Shown here: piece by piece, positions 11,760 to 23,193 of the stretch
Numbering within the stretch: the stretch's first letter is position 1
How the letters are laid out: the number at the start of each line of letters is the position of its first letter
Source of the DNA: Pisolithus tinctorius
Lineage: Eukaryota > Basidiomycota > Agaricomycetes > Boletales > Pisolithaceae
Assembly: GCA_024663395.1 (NCBI GenBank)
Contig: JANFAH010000004.1
Span: forward strand, 2,604,001-2,668,000
Reading direction: 5' to 3'
DNA: 64,000 bases
The notes under the pieces: model-generated
Seen by the model: only the letters and a program-made list of their open reading frames with translations
Told to the model about the DNA's origin: nothing
Database searches by the model: none
Translations under genes and position numbers: made by a program

Positions 11760-12546
11760 AAAGACTTGGTAGGCATCGCAGGGCGTCTTGGAACAGGCCG
11801 ACCAACATTGCTTTCTCCGTTTTCGACCAGGTGCCATCATCCCACTCGGAAGTGTCAAAGTCGAAGTCTCCCCTCCATCTGATACGATCGAGGATGATGG
11901 TCTTCCATCTCCTCCACGCCTTGGTGTTCGGAGTAGGCAACAGCTCATTCATGACCTTCTCTGCCTTTTCAGTCTGCAAGAGAAGGAGCGCGAACACCAC
12001 CCCACTAGTGCGAGTACCGAACGTGTATTTTGTGAGTTTCCGCTGGCAGAGACGTCGCACCAGAAACGCTCTATACAGTCGTTTCCGCAGCACATGCGCA
12101 GGCAGCAAAAAAATTACTACTATCATCGTGGGATGGATCGCCGGCAATGCGAACTTTGTATTGGAACGCTCCAGGAGTAAGACCGCTAAAATAATGAGGA
12201 ATACGTGCAGGTACACTGTCAGTAGGCGTACACGCGACACGGCATGAAATGGAATAATTGTCTCGCTACGAGTGATTGAGGAGACTGCAGGCCCTGTCCC
12301 TCTCAACAAGACGATTTCCCTGTCGGAGCTGAGGATGTACTCTCCAGGAGGCGGAGCTTCCACCGTGCAGTGGCGGATGATTGGGGTTCTTGCTATCGCT
12401 TCTGATGATGTCCAAAAACAAATAATGGCACACCAGAACGCTTCGCAAAAAGACCAAGGGTCCAGAGCCAGCAGTGCCACCCAGATGTACGCCAGAACGA
12501 AGAAGACAGAGAAGTAATGAAAGACAGAATCGGCATTGGCCAGCAT
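11758..12546 (-). CDS. Multi-pass membrane protein of unknown function
   Basis: An uninterrupted frame. The methionine at 12546 (MLANADSVFHYFSVFF...) is preferred because the frame upstream of it overlaps the end of the HET gene in another frame. Hydrophobic segments include SVFFVLAYIWVALLALDPW, EAFWCAIICFW, VYLHVFLIILAVLLL and TMIVVIFLLPAHVL, consistent with about four membrane spans. A charged C-terminus (IILDRIRWRGDFDFDTSEWD) probably faces the cytosol. It lies about 80 bases downstream of the HET stop on the same strand. It could be a separate gene or, if that stop is an artefact, the C-terminal half of one protein. No family was recognised. Confidence 0.5.
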   Translation of the reverse strand: MLANADSVFHYFSVFFVLAYIWVALLALDPWSFCEAFWCAIICFWTSSEAIARTPIIRHCTVEAPPPGEYILSSDREIVLLRGTGPAVSSITRSETIIPFHAVSRVRLLTVYLHVFLIILAVLLLERSNTKFALPAIHPTMIVVIFLLPAHVLRKRLYRAFLVRRLCQRKLTKYTFGTRTSGVVFALLLLQTEKAEKVMNELLPTPNTKAWRRWKTIILDRIRWRGDFDFDTSEWDDGTWSKTEKAMLVGLFQDALRCLPSL

Positions 12547-12628
12547 TCGGGAACGTTGGGGCGGGACGCGATGAATGTCAGTAGTAGTGACGCTAACAGG
12601 TTGCGTATTCCTGCTTACCACCTCGATG

Positions 12629-13995
12629 CTAGTCTCGGCCGCACATGCATCCAGAATCAGTGCTGCCACACCAGTGCATCTCTTCAATGACAATTCCAGA
12701 GGGAGCCTCTGTGAGCTCATAAGCGAGAACGAGTTGTGAGTGCTGGTAAGAACGTGGTAAGGGGTCCCACCCGACATGGCCAATATACCTGTAGCATCTG
12801 GATCTCCAGGGGATTACATCAATGGTTATCAGCCTCGAATCACCTTCTCTCCTGCAAGCCTAATGCCACCTGTAGGACAAGTGGACAGCCAGGATAGCGT
12901 CTAAGAGGGAGCTTCGCCTGGATTCCCACATTAGTGATTGTGAATGCGTCGAATGCCTGCATTTCGATGGTCAAGTCCCAGAGAGTCAGGAAACTCGAAA
13001 GAAAATAGTCCTTTCTCAGCAGGGGTTCGGTGACTTTCTTGACACTAACACCCCACAAATCGGATAATTTCGAGTAGAATTCCTTTGACTCTATCTGGAT
13101 GACATCATGGCAATCTCGGAAATGACTCGGATCATCCTGCCAGCACGCCAGTGGTTTGCCAGGTTTCTCCTCTTGGATTCCAAGCGAAGATAGTTTGGTC
13201 ATTCGACTTGCGGATGACTTCTTGCTGAAGACGTAGAAATGCTTTCTTTCCTTCCCCATACAACATAGGCATGTTGACATCCAGCAGACCCATTAGTGAA
13301 TACGCTCGATCCTCGACTCGTGTTGTCCTTCCGGTCGGCAGCCCACGACAAGACTTGGGCGACGCTGGGTCGATATGATGCCAGACCGTCCTGCAAGACT
13401 TGAGATGGAATACGCGTAATGTTTTCTAGCATGGACGCGAGGTTTCTTTTATTTCCAATGGGTTGCCAATCCTTGTTAAAGAAGTGGAGGTCTCCCGGCG
13501 CTATCAACTCCTGCAACGTCCAGCCCCGCGAGAACCACTCCGGCCAGCCCTCCGATCCTGAAAACCTCTCGACGTCGGGTGCAGTAGGGAAAACATCAAC
13601 ATCATGGAGGTAAGCGTAACACCTCTTTGAGTTTTCGTACCATCGGAACATGGAATTTAGGGCCTCCGACAGCTCTGAGCTGTTACGTTTGTCGATACAG
13701 CACGTATCGACCCAGAGCCAATCTAATCCATCGATTTTAGCCTGCTGACAGCTCTTCATAATCTTCTTGTAGCCGTCACGCCCTCGAATCTCGTTTCGAT
13801 TCTCCTATTTTTTCGAGTTCTAACAATCTCCATGTAGCCTACCTCACCGACGACCCAACGATGTGATAATATGGCGTAATCGGTAACCGAGTCCTCGAGC
13901 TCCCTCAGAACAGGCTTGACATCACAACCAGCAGTCTCCTGCTTCTGAATCTTTCTCTCCCGCGTCAGAAAGACATCGACGTCGATCAAACGCAT
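12629..13995 (-). CDS. HET-domain protein (heterokaryon incompatibility type)
   Basis: HET-domain proteins trigger programmed death of fused cells when non-self is recognised. The start MRLIDVDVFLTRERKIQ and YAILSHRW are typical of the domain. So are DGLDWLWVDTCCIDKRNSSE, LNSMFRWYENSKRCYAYL, WPEWFSRGWTLQELIAPGDL and DRAYSLMGLLDVNMPMLYGE. A C-terminal part ending CMCGRD follows. The frame is interrupted near 13821, 13804, 13328, 13137 and 12859. Each break would be repaired by removing one base, and the protein either side stays conserved. I therefore treat it as a real gene with sequence errors; a pseudogene is the alternative. Neighbours on the same strand are the membrane protein downstream and an IRG-like GTPase upstream. 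Confidence 0.85.
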
Positions 13996-14469
13996 CCCAG
14001 ACTAAGCAGCGCGGTTAACACATATCAGACGTGGTCAGTGGCTACGGCAAATACTTACATGAATAAAAATTCGTTAGAAGGACTTGCACTCGGCAATGGG
14101 GAGGAGGTTTGGCATTCTCTAGGGTCTCTCGCTCAGGAAAAAGAGTAGGTTTGGAAGCGCATCCCACGGTGCCACGTGTCAACTGTCACCGGGTCAGGGG
14201 GGTTGGTTGTATAGACAAAGGACGAAAATATAATGCCTTCGAACGGTTGCACCAAGAAGTACCCGTAAGTACCTCAGGAGGTGCATGTCCGTTAAAGACT
14301 CAAATATCAGCTGAACAGTGATGAAACACAGCATAGGAGTTAAGCAATCGATCCAAATTACCAAGGCATGTTACAGAGGTATAACTATTTTCGAAGAAAA
14401 ACTGCTCAAGTTTTCATGTCGGTAACGAGCAGTGGGTTGCGATGCACTCGTTACAGTTAGACTGGAGTA
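13996..14469. other. Intergenic between HET and IRG-like genes
   Basis: About 470 bases holding the HET upstream region and the 3' end of the IRG-like gene. No gene or repeat found. Confidence 0.4.
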
Positions 14470-15784
14470 CTACGAAAAAAGGTCCGTGGCGAGTTTCAAG
14501 GTGAACTTTCTACTGATGTAAGCCGTACTGTACAAGTCTGTGAGCAACTCAACTTCGTCAATGATCTTTTTCGGCCAATTATCCTTGACCACCCCGGCAA
14601 GGGTCTTGTTGGAGACTGATATATACTTCGCTGGTCACGGAGGTTTGCCTCAGCCAAGTTGTTCTTGACGCTCCTGACGTGTCTCCGATATATAATGTCC
14701 ACGAGCAATATGATAGAACTGCTCTCGACAATCTGCGTCCTCATCAGCATTGTAACCCATGTCCTTCATGACGTTAAGGATTTGTTGGTCGGATTTGGAG
14801 CGGACGATGAAGGTGGGGATTTTGAAACGATCGCAATTTGCGAGTATAGCATGGTCGGTCATTGTAAAGCGGTTGTCAAAGAGCACAAGGATGCAATCAA
14901 AGACGTAGAGACCTTGAGAGTTGAAATACTGCCAGTCGGGGATGGTCAGCGTGCCAGAGCCGGGCACGTCATACCAAGCGAATTGCTCGCTGTGTGCCGA
15001 ATTAACGTATCTTGAAATTTCCAAGGTGGTCTCACTGACGCCAGTGGGGGCTGCATTGGGATCCCTGTTATTCATGCCACAGAAGGCATTGATAAGAGAG
15101 GACTTCCCGCTACCTGCGACGCCAGCAACGGCGAAGTGAAAAACGTCATCCTTGTACTGCACTTTCGCCTTGGCAAGCTGCACCTCCTCAGCGGTAGGTA
15201 TCACCACAGGCTGGATACCCTTTTCTAGCTGTCTTTCCATTTCCTCTTTCTCAGCCCTGAGCCTTTCTTGCGGCCTCAAAAGCCTCCCGGGCTTGCCGTT
15301 CAGCCTCTTCTTGGGCTTGCCTGGCCAGCCTGGCTTCTTCCTCTATGGCTCTCTGGTGCCTAACCTCCTCCTCCCGCGCTGCGATGACGGCGAGTCTCTC
15401 AGCCTCCGCAGCAGCCTCCCACCTTTGACGGTCCACCTCCATTTCGTGCGCAATCCTCTCCGCACGTGCTCGCTCTTCACTCGCATGAGCCTCCGCCTCC
15501 TCGCGAGCTAGTCGCTCAGCTTGCTCGGCCTCTTGCCTCCATCGTCGCATCTGTTCAGCTTCCTCGAAGTCAACCTGGGCTACCCACTCAGCGACGAGCA
15601 GGACATCATGTTCCCTTTGCCGTTCTTCCTCGGCCTCGCGGGAGGCACGTTCAGCCGCTTCCCATGTAAGACTCTCAATCTCTTCAACTTGCATCTGTTG
15701 CTCCTCTGTTTCCCAACATTCTATTTGAGCCCGCATGAGCGTCGTCCACTCGGGTTCAGGATCGTGCAAAACATTGGTGACCAT
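14470..15784 (-). CDS. IRG-like GTPase with N-terminal coiled coil, copy 2
   Basis: Resembles immunity-related (p47/IIGP-type) GTPases as found in fungi; its role here is unknown. Residues 1-180 are a long Glu/Ala/Arg-rich helix (repeats like AEQAERLAREEAEAHASEER), a predicted coiled coil. The GTPase part has GVAGSGKSS (P-loop), DVPGSGT (G3) and IVRSKSDQ (G4 position). DWQYFNSQGLYVFDCILVLF is shared almost unchanged with the intact copy at 43754-45124. The frame is broken near 15262, 14675, 14627 and 14619. Each break is one extra base, and the expected C-terminus (VYIVSNKTL, then KKIIDEVELLTDL) reads through after each correction. It has no introns and starts MVTNV, without the N-terminal glycine of the other copy. 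Confidence 0.84.
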
Positions 15785-16732
15785 GTCGATGGTACAAGTC
15801 GTTTAGTTGGTGTGCAGCGATATGGGGTGTGCGAGCGGAAATGGTGGGCCTAATAATAGCAGTAAAAGTTAGACCAGACGTACACGAGCAGAGACCATTC
15901 CATGTCTCGATGATATGAAGGGCACCATGCCCTCGAGGTGATGCACGTGGTAACTCGTCCAGAATATCAGATGCACGTTGTGAGATGCAAAAACATGATA
16001 TATACACTCGACACCCTTCGAGGCCATTTCCACTTGAACCCTTCCCCAACGTGCTGCATATTTTTACCCGTGCGAAGTATGAGTTGAGGTGGAAAATGTG
16101 GGCACAGTTACTGTTAGGACTTACTTAGTACATATGCCAATAACTGCCATTGAACTTTTGCCTGTGCCCTTGTACTAATAGTCAATCTAATCCCGGAGAC
16201 ATATCGAGGTGGTTCGACGCAAGCGCAGTGGTAAACCGCAATATCGTTCGGATTCAAGATATGTGGCCTAGGGTACCCCAGGCCCGAGTTTGCATGCAAA
16301 GTTGAAGCGGGCCCGCTGCGGAGGAGTGTCTGTAGTAAGCCTGCAATACTACGTGCTCATTCTTTCGAGGAGTTGTGCATAGTGCCAAACTAGTGTGCGA
16401 TCCAAATTATCATTATCGAAGTCTTTTATGAGGTGGTTGCCGGCCACGTTAGACAGTCAAATACTGTGCTAAGCAACGGGCGACGAAAGAATGGGAAGGA
16501 CGAGCCACAAAACTAATAGAAATGTGGAGATCCTTAGACTATGTACCAGACAACGGTTTAGTTGCTTGAGATAAAGGTGATATACTACCCAAGTTCTCAC
16601 TACTGTATGTCGGTTATCAGTGAGTCTACTGATGGAGTGAACGTTCGAGTGAAAAAGATCACGTACCATTGTGACGAATTCTATTCAGCGGAACCGGGGG
16701 TATAGAAACTGGGGAAAATACCGGTAAGATCT
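15785..16732. other. Intergenic, no gene supported
   Basis: Nearly 950 bases between two minus-strand genes. Only short frames are present, none with recognisable content. It should hold the IRG copy 2 promoter and the 3' end of the Arb1-like gene. Confidence 0.4.
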
Positions 16733-18986
16733 TCATGGTACCAAAAAATCTTCGGGCACGCAGTGCGAGACCTTGCTGCTCACTACCTCCCCTTCCTTGT
16801 CTTCCGATCGCACGAGTTGGACCCACATCGCACCCAGTCCGAGACCGGGAACGACGCCGAGCGTATCAATGAGGTGCGGCTCGACGAGTAAAGTGATATC
16901 GTCCGTCAGTGGATTGTGTGGCGTTTCACCTGCCTTTGTGTTTTGTGAATCGGAAGATACATTTGGGTCAATGACGGGACCGCGCGAGGTAGCCCATATC
17001 TCCGGCTTGGAGATATCTCCACCGAAACGGTCCCACGGCGCGAGAACAACTTTAGCAAATCGAGCATCGAGTTCTGCTTCAACACCTGACGCTGCGGGCA
17101 CCCATGCCTCCTGTCCATCTTTGTGTTTTGGTTTCCGCTTGGTGGCAGACGACGGAGAAGACGAAGTGGGAGCGATGACTTCACGGACGCGACGTGTAGG
17201 AGCACTCAACGATACCCGTGGTGTGAGTTAGCGGGAAGACACTAGGACCGAGGAAAGCCATAAGTGAGGTCAAGTCGCGGCCCCATGTTGGCGCGCTGTC
17301 CGACCAGATAGGAAGAGGACCGCTACACTCTCGGTCATTGTCGGCAGGCATACATTCAATATTAGCGTCCCATGGCGTTCCTTGCCCATCATCGGCGTCC
17401 CATCCTACCCCATTCACCAGAACCCCATGCATTGACTTCGGCCGCAGCATCAGTATTGCCCCAGTCACCACATCCAGTTGCCGTCGATCCTTGCTCTAGC
17501 TGTGGGGTAACGTCCATCTCAAGATTGTCTTCGATCGCTTCCTTCAGGGAAATTTCCGCTTCGGGCGGCAATGTGATGTCTTGCCGTTCTCCCGTTGCTG
17601 TGTCGGTTACTTGCAATTTCGATTGTTCCCCAGAAGGTCCTGAGACTCGTCAACATCATAATTCGAATAGTTAACAACAATATACCTTTCATCTGCTCTT
17701 CAGGAACGGTGGCAGTGAACCAGTTCACCGTGCCCATCCGTCCAAAAATCCCCTGGCATCCTTCGCTGCATTTGTCGGGGAGCATATGACCGACTTTATA
17801 CGTGAGGGGAAGTTCCTTCTTCGCCAGATCAATTGTCCCGAGGGCTCGTTTTACTCCACGCTGGTACGCCTGTTCGGGGAGCACACGGTTGCGGAGGACG
17901 AACCTGAGGAAAAAGGACAATAGATGAGGCGCAGAGATTAGATTACGCTCGGACCTGAATGATACGACAGAAACGGTTAGCACAGCACGTCGTTCAACAA
18001 GGTTGAGGAGAGAAAAGGATCAGGCTCACCAGATGAGGCCCTTTTCACGCATGTGCGAAGACAGAAAGATTCGGACTGATTTTTCTGGATCACTCAAAAA
18101 GACCGAGAGCTTCTCTTCCTTGGTTTCCTCGTCAATCTTTTGCTGATCGAACGGTACGTCCTCGTCCTCGTCACTGTTCTCGACCGCAGACGAAGATGAG
18201 TCACGGGGACGAGGACGTTTTTTGGAAATGCCTTCGACCTTCGCGCACGTAGACGCAGTTGGAGGGGAGTCACCATCGCTATCATCCTCAGAGTCAGAAT
18301 CAGGAGAAGCGTTGTGAGCAGCCTTCTTATCATCGCCTTTCTTATAGGTAGTTGGATTAACAAGCAGTCCGACGTAAATACGGAACTTCGAAACGTCTGA
18401 TCAAGAACATGGATCCACCCGGATTTAAAACTAACAACGCACCTGGTCCCAGATATTATTAAGGCCAGACGCAGCAGGGGGCCACGGCCTTCCAGTGCGG
18501 AAGTCGAGGGCGGATTGGAACAACCGATCTGTCGGTGGGATACTCCTAGTAATAGCAACAGTCAGCGCCAAAGTGACAAGCGAACAAACGATCGACGCCT
18601 CACTGATCATAAACATTCTTTGTCACCCTCAAGTCTTCACCCTCCTCCCATTCCTCGTACCATGGAAGTTTTTGGACGGGAACGCCAGCAGAGGTCACCG
18701 TCTTCTTCTTCTTGTGTTTCTTGCGCTTGTCGCTCTTACATTCATCCGAAACATGTTTAACACGAAGTTCAACCGTAGGGACGCCGAGACCATCAACCTC
18801 GATCTCAACGTCTTCATCGTCCTCATCTCCACCTTGATCTCCAGATTTCTTCATATGAGCGAAAAGCTGGATTCCGCGAGGCTTGAACTCTTTGAACGGC
18901 ATGATGCTCGCGCCCTCGGGAGGTCTAGGGAAGGGTGGAAATTTGAAGAAGGGGAGTTCGGACTCTGCAACTTGTGCGGTAGCCAT
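16733..18986 (-). CDS. Arb1-like argonaute-chaperone subunit (tentative)
   Basis: Arb1 in fission yeast is part of the ARC complex, which holds argonaute with duplex siRNA during heterochromatin silencing. Here the start MATAQVAESELPFFKFPPF is followed by IMPFKEFKPRGIQLF, a lysine-rich linker (DKRKKHKKKK), LNNIWDQ and FRIYVGLLVNPTTY. An acidic stretch follows (DSDSEDDSDGD). The central block is FLRFVLRNRVLPEQAYQRGV with DKCSEGCQGIFG. The C-terminus has GVEAELDARFAKVVLAPWDR and ends DFLVP. At least five introns separate these blocks; exact junctions were not all fixed. The block order matches my memory of Arb1 family members, but the family call needs a profile search. Confidence 0.62.
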
Positions 18987-19309
18987 CCTACGCCTCTGAG
19001 CTAGTCACAAACGATACGCTAGCGATATCGAATTATGATCTATCTAGAGATTTTGAATGGTTGGCCAGATTAGTTCCAGGTTCTAGCCACCCAAGGACCG
19101 TCCCGCCCGGTTCCGCATAGCAGTCGATTGAATACTGTTTGTACAACATCTACTTCGTCAGGGTCAAAGTCATTCATCGGCACAGCTGCGACATGATGAC
19201 TCTCAATGGTGGCCAGAGTTGCACACCTAACTGACTAGTCTAATACACAAGTGCAACTTGCCGGTGGGTATGTACATGTAAAGAGGGGAACGCAGTCAGC
19301 ATATATCAC
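18987..19309. other. Intergenic, no gene seen
   Basis: About 320 bases between the Arb1-like start and the Nup42-like stop, both on the minus strand. Nothing recognisable apart from the expected Arb1 promoter. Confidence 0.4.
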
Positions 19310-20919
19310 CTACCGAACTTCTTTCGGTGGTATCCACTCCGGTATCTTGCCCCATTCAAACCTATCGCTTTCAAAAGCTGCCCTCACGTCTGGCGGTATT
19401 GTGTCAAAGTAGTTCGGGGGCAGTAGAGGGAGAAAGCGATCAGACTCCGGTTTACAATGAACCCTGGATTTAGCCAGTGCAAAATCTGGGGTGCCAGAGG
19501 AAAGTTTTCCCGTGCCCGAAGTTGTCGGTGAAGGAGCCATCAAACTCGCAGCAGGGAACGCAGATATAGGGGAGGGAACAGGAAGCGTCGAGGAAGTGTT
19601 TCCGAAAACTGATGTTGAGCTTGGTGCAAAAGCGGAAGCCGGTTGTGATGGCGCGGCAGGGGCGAATACAGACTGTGGTTGTGTGTTTTGCGCTGTAGCA
19701 ACAGAGGGGAAGGTAGCTTGGCCAAACGCAGACCCTGTGGCAGAGGTGGCTGCTGCAAAACCAGAAGGTTGCGCAGAGAATGCAGAAAAGCCACCCCCAC
19801 CAAAGGGACTGGAATTGGCCGTAGTGGAGCCGAAAGCACCCGACCCTGGTTTGATAAGAGATGATTGCCCGAAGGCAGGTGTCGATTGTGCTTGGTCAAA
19901 TGCTGAGGTGGTCTGGGGCGATTGCCCGAAAGCTGACTTGGGAGCCTGGCCGAAAGCCGACGTAGCCAGAGAGGGCTGTCCAAACGCTGACGTAGGCTGA
20001 GGAGCTTGTCCAAATGCAGAGGTCTGGCCAAAAGCGGAGGTAGGCTGAGAAAATGCCGACTGCGTCTGTGAGGGTTGCCCAAAGACAGATGTAGGCTGTG
20101 TGGTGCCAAAAGCTGAACTGGTCTGCGCGGCCTGACCAAAGGCGGAGGGACCCGCTGGCACGTTACCGAAGCCACTCTGGCCAAAGGCAGAGGTGCCCGG
20201 TTTCGGACCCATTGCAGGTTGGTTTGATAATGTTCCGAACGCAGATGAAGACCCAAACACGCTTGAAGGTATGTTCTGGCTCAGTTCGGAGGCTCGGCTA
20301 TGAAGTTGTGGGATGTTATCCCTTGCAGTAGCGTATATCTGGTCTGCAGTGGCGATCTTGTCTGCCTCGTATTTAACCTGTTAGGTCAAGCCAATGTCAG
20401 CGTTAATACCGAGACATGAACAGAAGCCTACATATTCATTGGTAGTTCCTGCTTTCACAGCTGCAACAGCTTTAACACGAAGCTCTTCTGGCGACTCATC
20501 CAATCCACTAATCAAAGTTTTCTCGTGCTTTGCAGCACCGTATGACGATAAAGGCCATAGAGGTTTCTCGTTCAAAGGCGTGACGTCGTTTGTCAAGGAT
20601 TCCGTCCTGCCAGCCATTTGAGCTCGAAGATAGCCTTGAAAACAGAGTAGTCTCACGTGAAAAGTAACGCCTTGTTCGCATTTGAATTGGCTGCCCACGA
20701 TTGATCTGACAGATAGATAGTAAGGTTTCTTGGTGGTCAGTATCGCAGAGTGTATCAAACTCACTTCCAAATTGTGGTTTCAGCGGCGCCCTGGGGTGCT
20801 CATTCTTACACCTATCGCCGAACTTACATGTTCCCCGTAGATAGTACTGGCACACCTGCTGTTGCTTTATTCGACGTGAGCACAACCAAAACCAGCCAGT
20901 AAAGAATTATGCTCACCAT
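19310..20919 (-). CDS. Nup42-like FG nucleoporin with CCCH zinc finger
   Basis: Nup42-type proteins sit on the cytoplasmic face of the nuclear pore and help mRNA export. The first coding exon appears to be the ATG alone (20917-20919), directly followed by GTGAGC. The second exon opens QVCQYYLRGTCKFGDRCKNE, a C-x8-C-x5-C-x3-H finger. Then come QFGNQSWAANSNANKALLFT, TNDVTPLNEKPLWPLSSYG and VKYEADKIATADQIYATARD. The last exon encodes about 20 SAFGQ-type repeats (19560-20260) and a conserved tail, NYFDTIPPDVRAAFESDRFE with KIPEWIPPKEVR. Introns at about 20858-20916, 20761-20820, 20605-20655 and 20380-20435 have usable splice signals. All blocks are in frame once spliced, so the gene looks functional. 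Confidence 0.85.
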
Positions 20920-21534
20920 GGTAGTGCATTGCAGGATGGCAGACTCGGGTGTTGCCCAAAGGAGTAAGGACAAACATATGCAAATAGACATATTACCTTT
21001 AACTCAAGGCACGGTGCAGTGCGTGCAAACAATATTTGCTTGGAACTCTGCTGAAGCTGGGCGGTAATCCCAAGGCAACCTTACCTCGCGTTTATGATTA
21101 TGCAGTGTAGCATCCACTTCTAGAGCTCTTTGAACTGCGCTGAATTCCCTTCATAGATATGTAACCAGCTCCCCTTGGCAAGCCAACGTAGCACCCGAGA
21201 TTCACGTCATTGTGATGCCCCTGCTTTATGATACTGCGTTAACCTTGCTGCAATATCAACTCAACATTCTAGATTTAAAATTTTAGCCTGCGGGCCTGTT
21301 TTCTTTAATGTGGCATTCATTTCGTTGAGCAAGGTGGGTTTCTATTTAAGCCTACAAAAGACAGTTTTGGGTCCCCGTAGGGTTCCCATTGAAAGGACCG
21401 TTCCTTCTGCGCTTAGATCTGCGGCACACGTTATTATAACCCTCCATAGTCCACCTCAAGTGCTTTGTATCCGCAATCAAGTTATGGTAATTGATGCGGT
21501 TCTGTATTCAAGGAGTGGTGCAGGCCCAGCCTAT
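20920..21534. other. Intergenic, no gene supported
   Basis: Contains the Nup42-like upstream region. A 93-codon frame at 21310-21591 on the plus strand has no recognisable content. Confidence 0.4.
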
Positions 21535-22010
21535 TTATGTGTCAATAGTTGTGCTTCTGCACGCAATCTTTCCAACACTTACTCCAATTAAACACAGGTG
21601 GGTCAGCGTGAATATTGCCGGACCCGCAGTCATGTAACTGGGGACTTGCACAGTAAAGTTCTGGTAAAATCCCTGGCCCTGCGCCAGGATGGTGGGATTC
21701 CAAGGGCCTGCATACAGCACATTACCAAGTTCCGCGGATGGCTGCGGACAAAGCCCGTTGGGGCAACTGTCGATGGCCAGTGCAATTCCTACGTCGATGC
21801 ATGAGGCCGTGGAATATTATGTAGCGTAAGCATCTTTGGTGTTTGCTTCTTGCTTTCTGTTTAGATAATTACCGGCAGGATGACTTGCGCTTGGAAGGTT
21901 TCGCCAGCTTGGAAAACTGCGCCGCCGGTAGGGTATCCCAGTTCGATTGTTTGAGCAGCACTAGTTGCTATGGAGTATGCAAAAATAAGAAGGACTGCGA
22001 GGATGTTCAT
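21535..22010 (-). pseudogene. Small secreted protein, copy A, probably broken
   Basis: Starts MNILAVLLIFAYSIATSAAQ, a clear signal peptide, then TIELGYPTGGAVFQAGETFQ. After an intron beginning at about 21878 the second exon re-enters as GIALAIDSCPNGLCPQPSAE and continues to AIFTLTHLCLIG. It is the same family as the intact gene at 23194-23731. No acceptor keeps the frame into exon 2: a stop lies upstream of the only in-frame stretch. No third exon could be placed. Confidence 0.65.
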
Positions 22011-22679
22011 GCTTGCGCGACGAAGAGTGGGTTGTCGCTCAAAAGTTGTTCCTTAAAGGTAGGGAAGATAACGCGTTTGGACCCTGACTCTATAAGCTCT
22101 GGGGATCCGTTACTTCGTAACCCTCGCCAGTGAATCTTCGCCATCTGTTCCTTGATGTTTCCACAAGAGACTCGACAAAACACTTCCGAGACCTGACACC
22201 ACCATTTCGCCACGGTAAGGAACATGCCCCAGGCGTAGACTATAATATGTCCGATGACAAATGGAAGTCAAAGTGGTTAATGCCCACAGACGTCATATAG
22301 GCTAAACGGGATCGCCACTGACCAGCCTTCGGGCATCGTTGACCGTCTGCATTGACAACCGTCTTGCCGAACACGCATTTGGTCTCGGGGGATAGTGAGT
22401 CCTCGTGATTGTGTCAGTAACAGGCTGTGTTCATTTGAGTTGTGCCACTCAGCAACTGATGGCCATCAAGGGCTGAGTGCTGTTCATGCTTTCGTTTTCC
22501 GTCTACCCACAGTCGGAGGACCCGGCTTCAAACATCCTCGTAAATATCCTGCTCTGCGACTCTATATCATCATTTTCACACACTAACTACACCTTTTGAA
22601 GGAATTCATAACCAAATGCGGGAGTAAGTTGCCCTCTACGACGATCACAAGGCACACAATCTGCGACCCTTCCGAAAGT

Positions 22680-22741
22680 TCACGCAGTGGTTACGCTCGC
22701 GTTCCTGAACTCTGAAGGGAACAGCTCCCCATTTGCAAACT
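22680..22741 (-). pseudogene. Last-exon remnant of the secreted family, copy C
   Basis: After a CCTAG acceptor this reads FANGELFPSEFRNASVTTA and stops. The last exon of the intact copy reads AGPVPFTEFRNASVTIQS. The sequence upstream (22742-22980) is open in pieces but does not resemble the family's middle exon, so only this exon is supported. Confidence 0.5.
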
Positions 22742-23193
22742 AGGTTAGCCTTTCATTTACCTGAGGCGGTGCGCTAATGTACCCCCAGCGGCCAGAAACG
22801 AGAGGTCCGGCCAGTGACCACGGGCAGGCAGGATAGTCACTGTAGAATGCCAAGACAGGAGCTTTGTTTGTGCCGAAGTAACGGTCTCCACATCAGGCAA
22901 GTGTTGCAGAGCAGCCATGGCTGGCGGAGACGAGTTATCCTGTCTGATGACCGTTGCTTGTTGTCGCACCTCCGACGGAACTGTTGTAAGACCTTAGACG
23001 ACAGTATACACTCAGCGGTGCGCTTTTTTTTTGCTCAGAACAATTCAGATCCGAATCACCAAACTAACTTCAATTGGACTCGAGAATACAGAAACGGTAC
23101 GAGTCAGCTCCTGGAATGTCCTGTAACGACTACCATATACATAAAAGAAATATAGTCCATTGTTCGATCCGTAAGTACTTTGCAACGTTGTAT

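Noticed and set aside
13756..13830. A GT...AG intron in the HET gene instead of frame breaks
   Set aside because: Splicing it out would delete the conserved NEIRGRDGYKKI segment; two extra bases explain it better.
19491..20000. Plus-strand 169-codon frame
   Set aside because: Shadow of the FG-repeat exon of the Nup42-like gene on the minus strand.
19560..20260. Regular short repeats that could suggest a CRISPR array or minisatellite
   Set aside because: They encode SAFGQ-type nucleoporin repeats, and the genome is eukaryotic.
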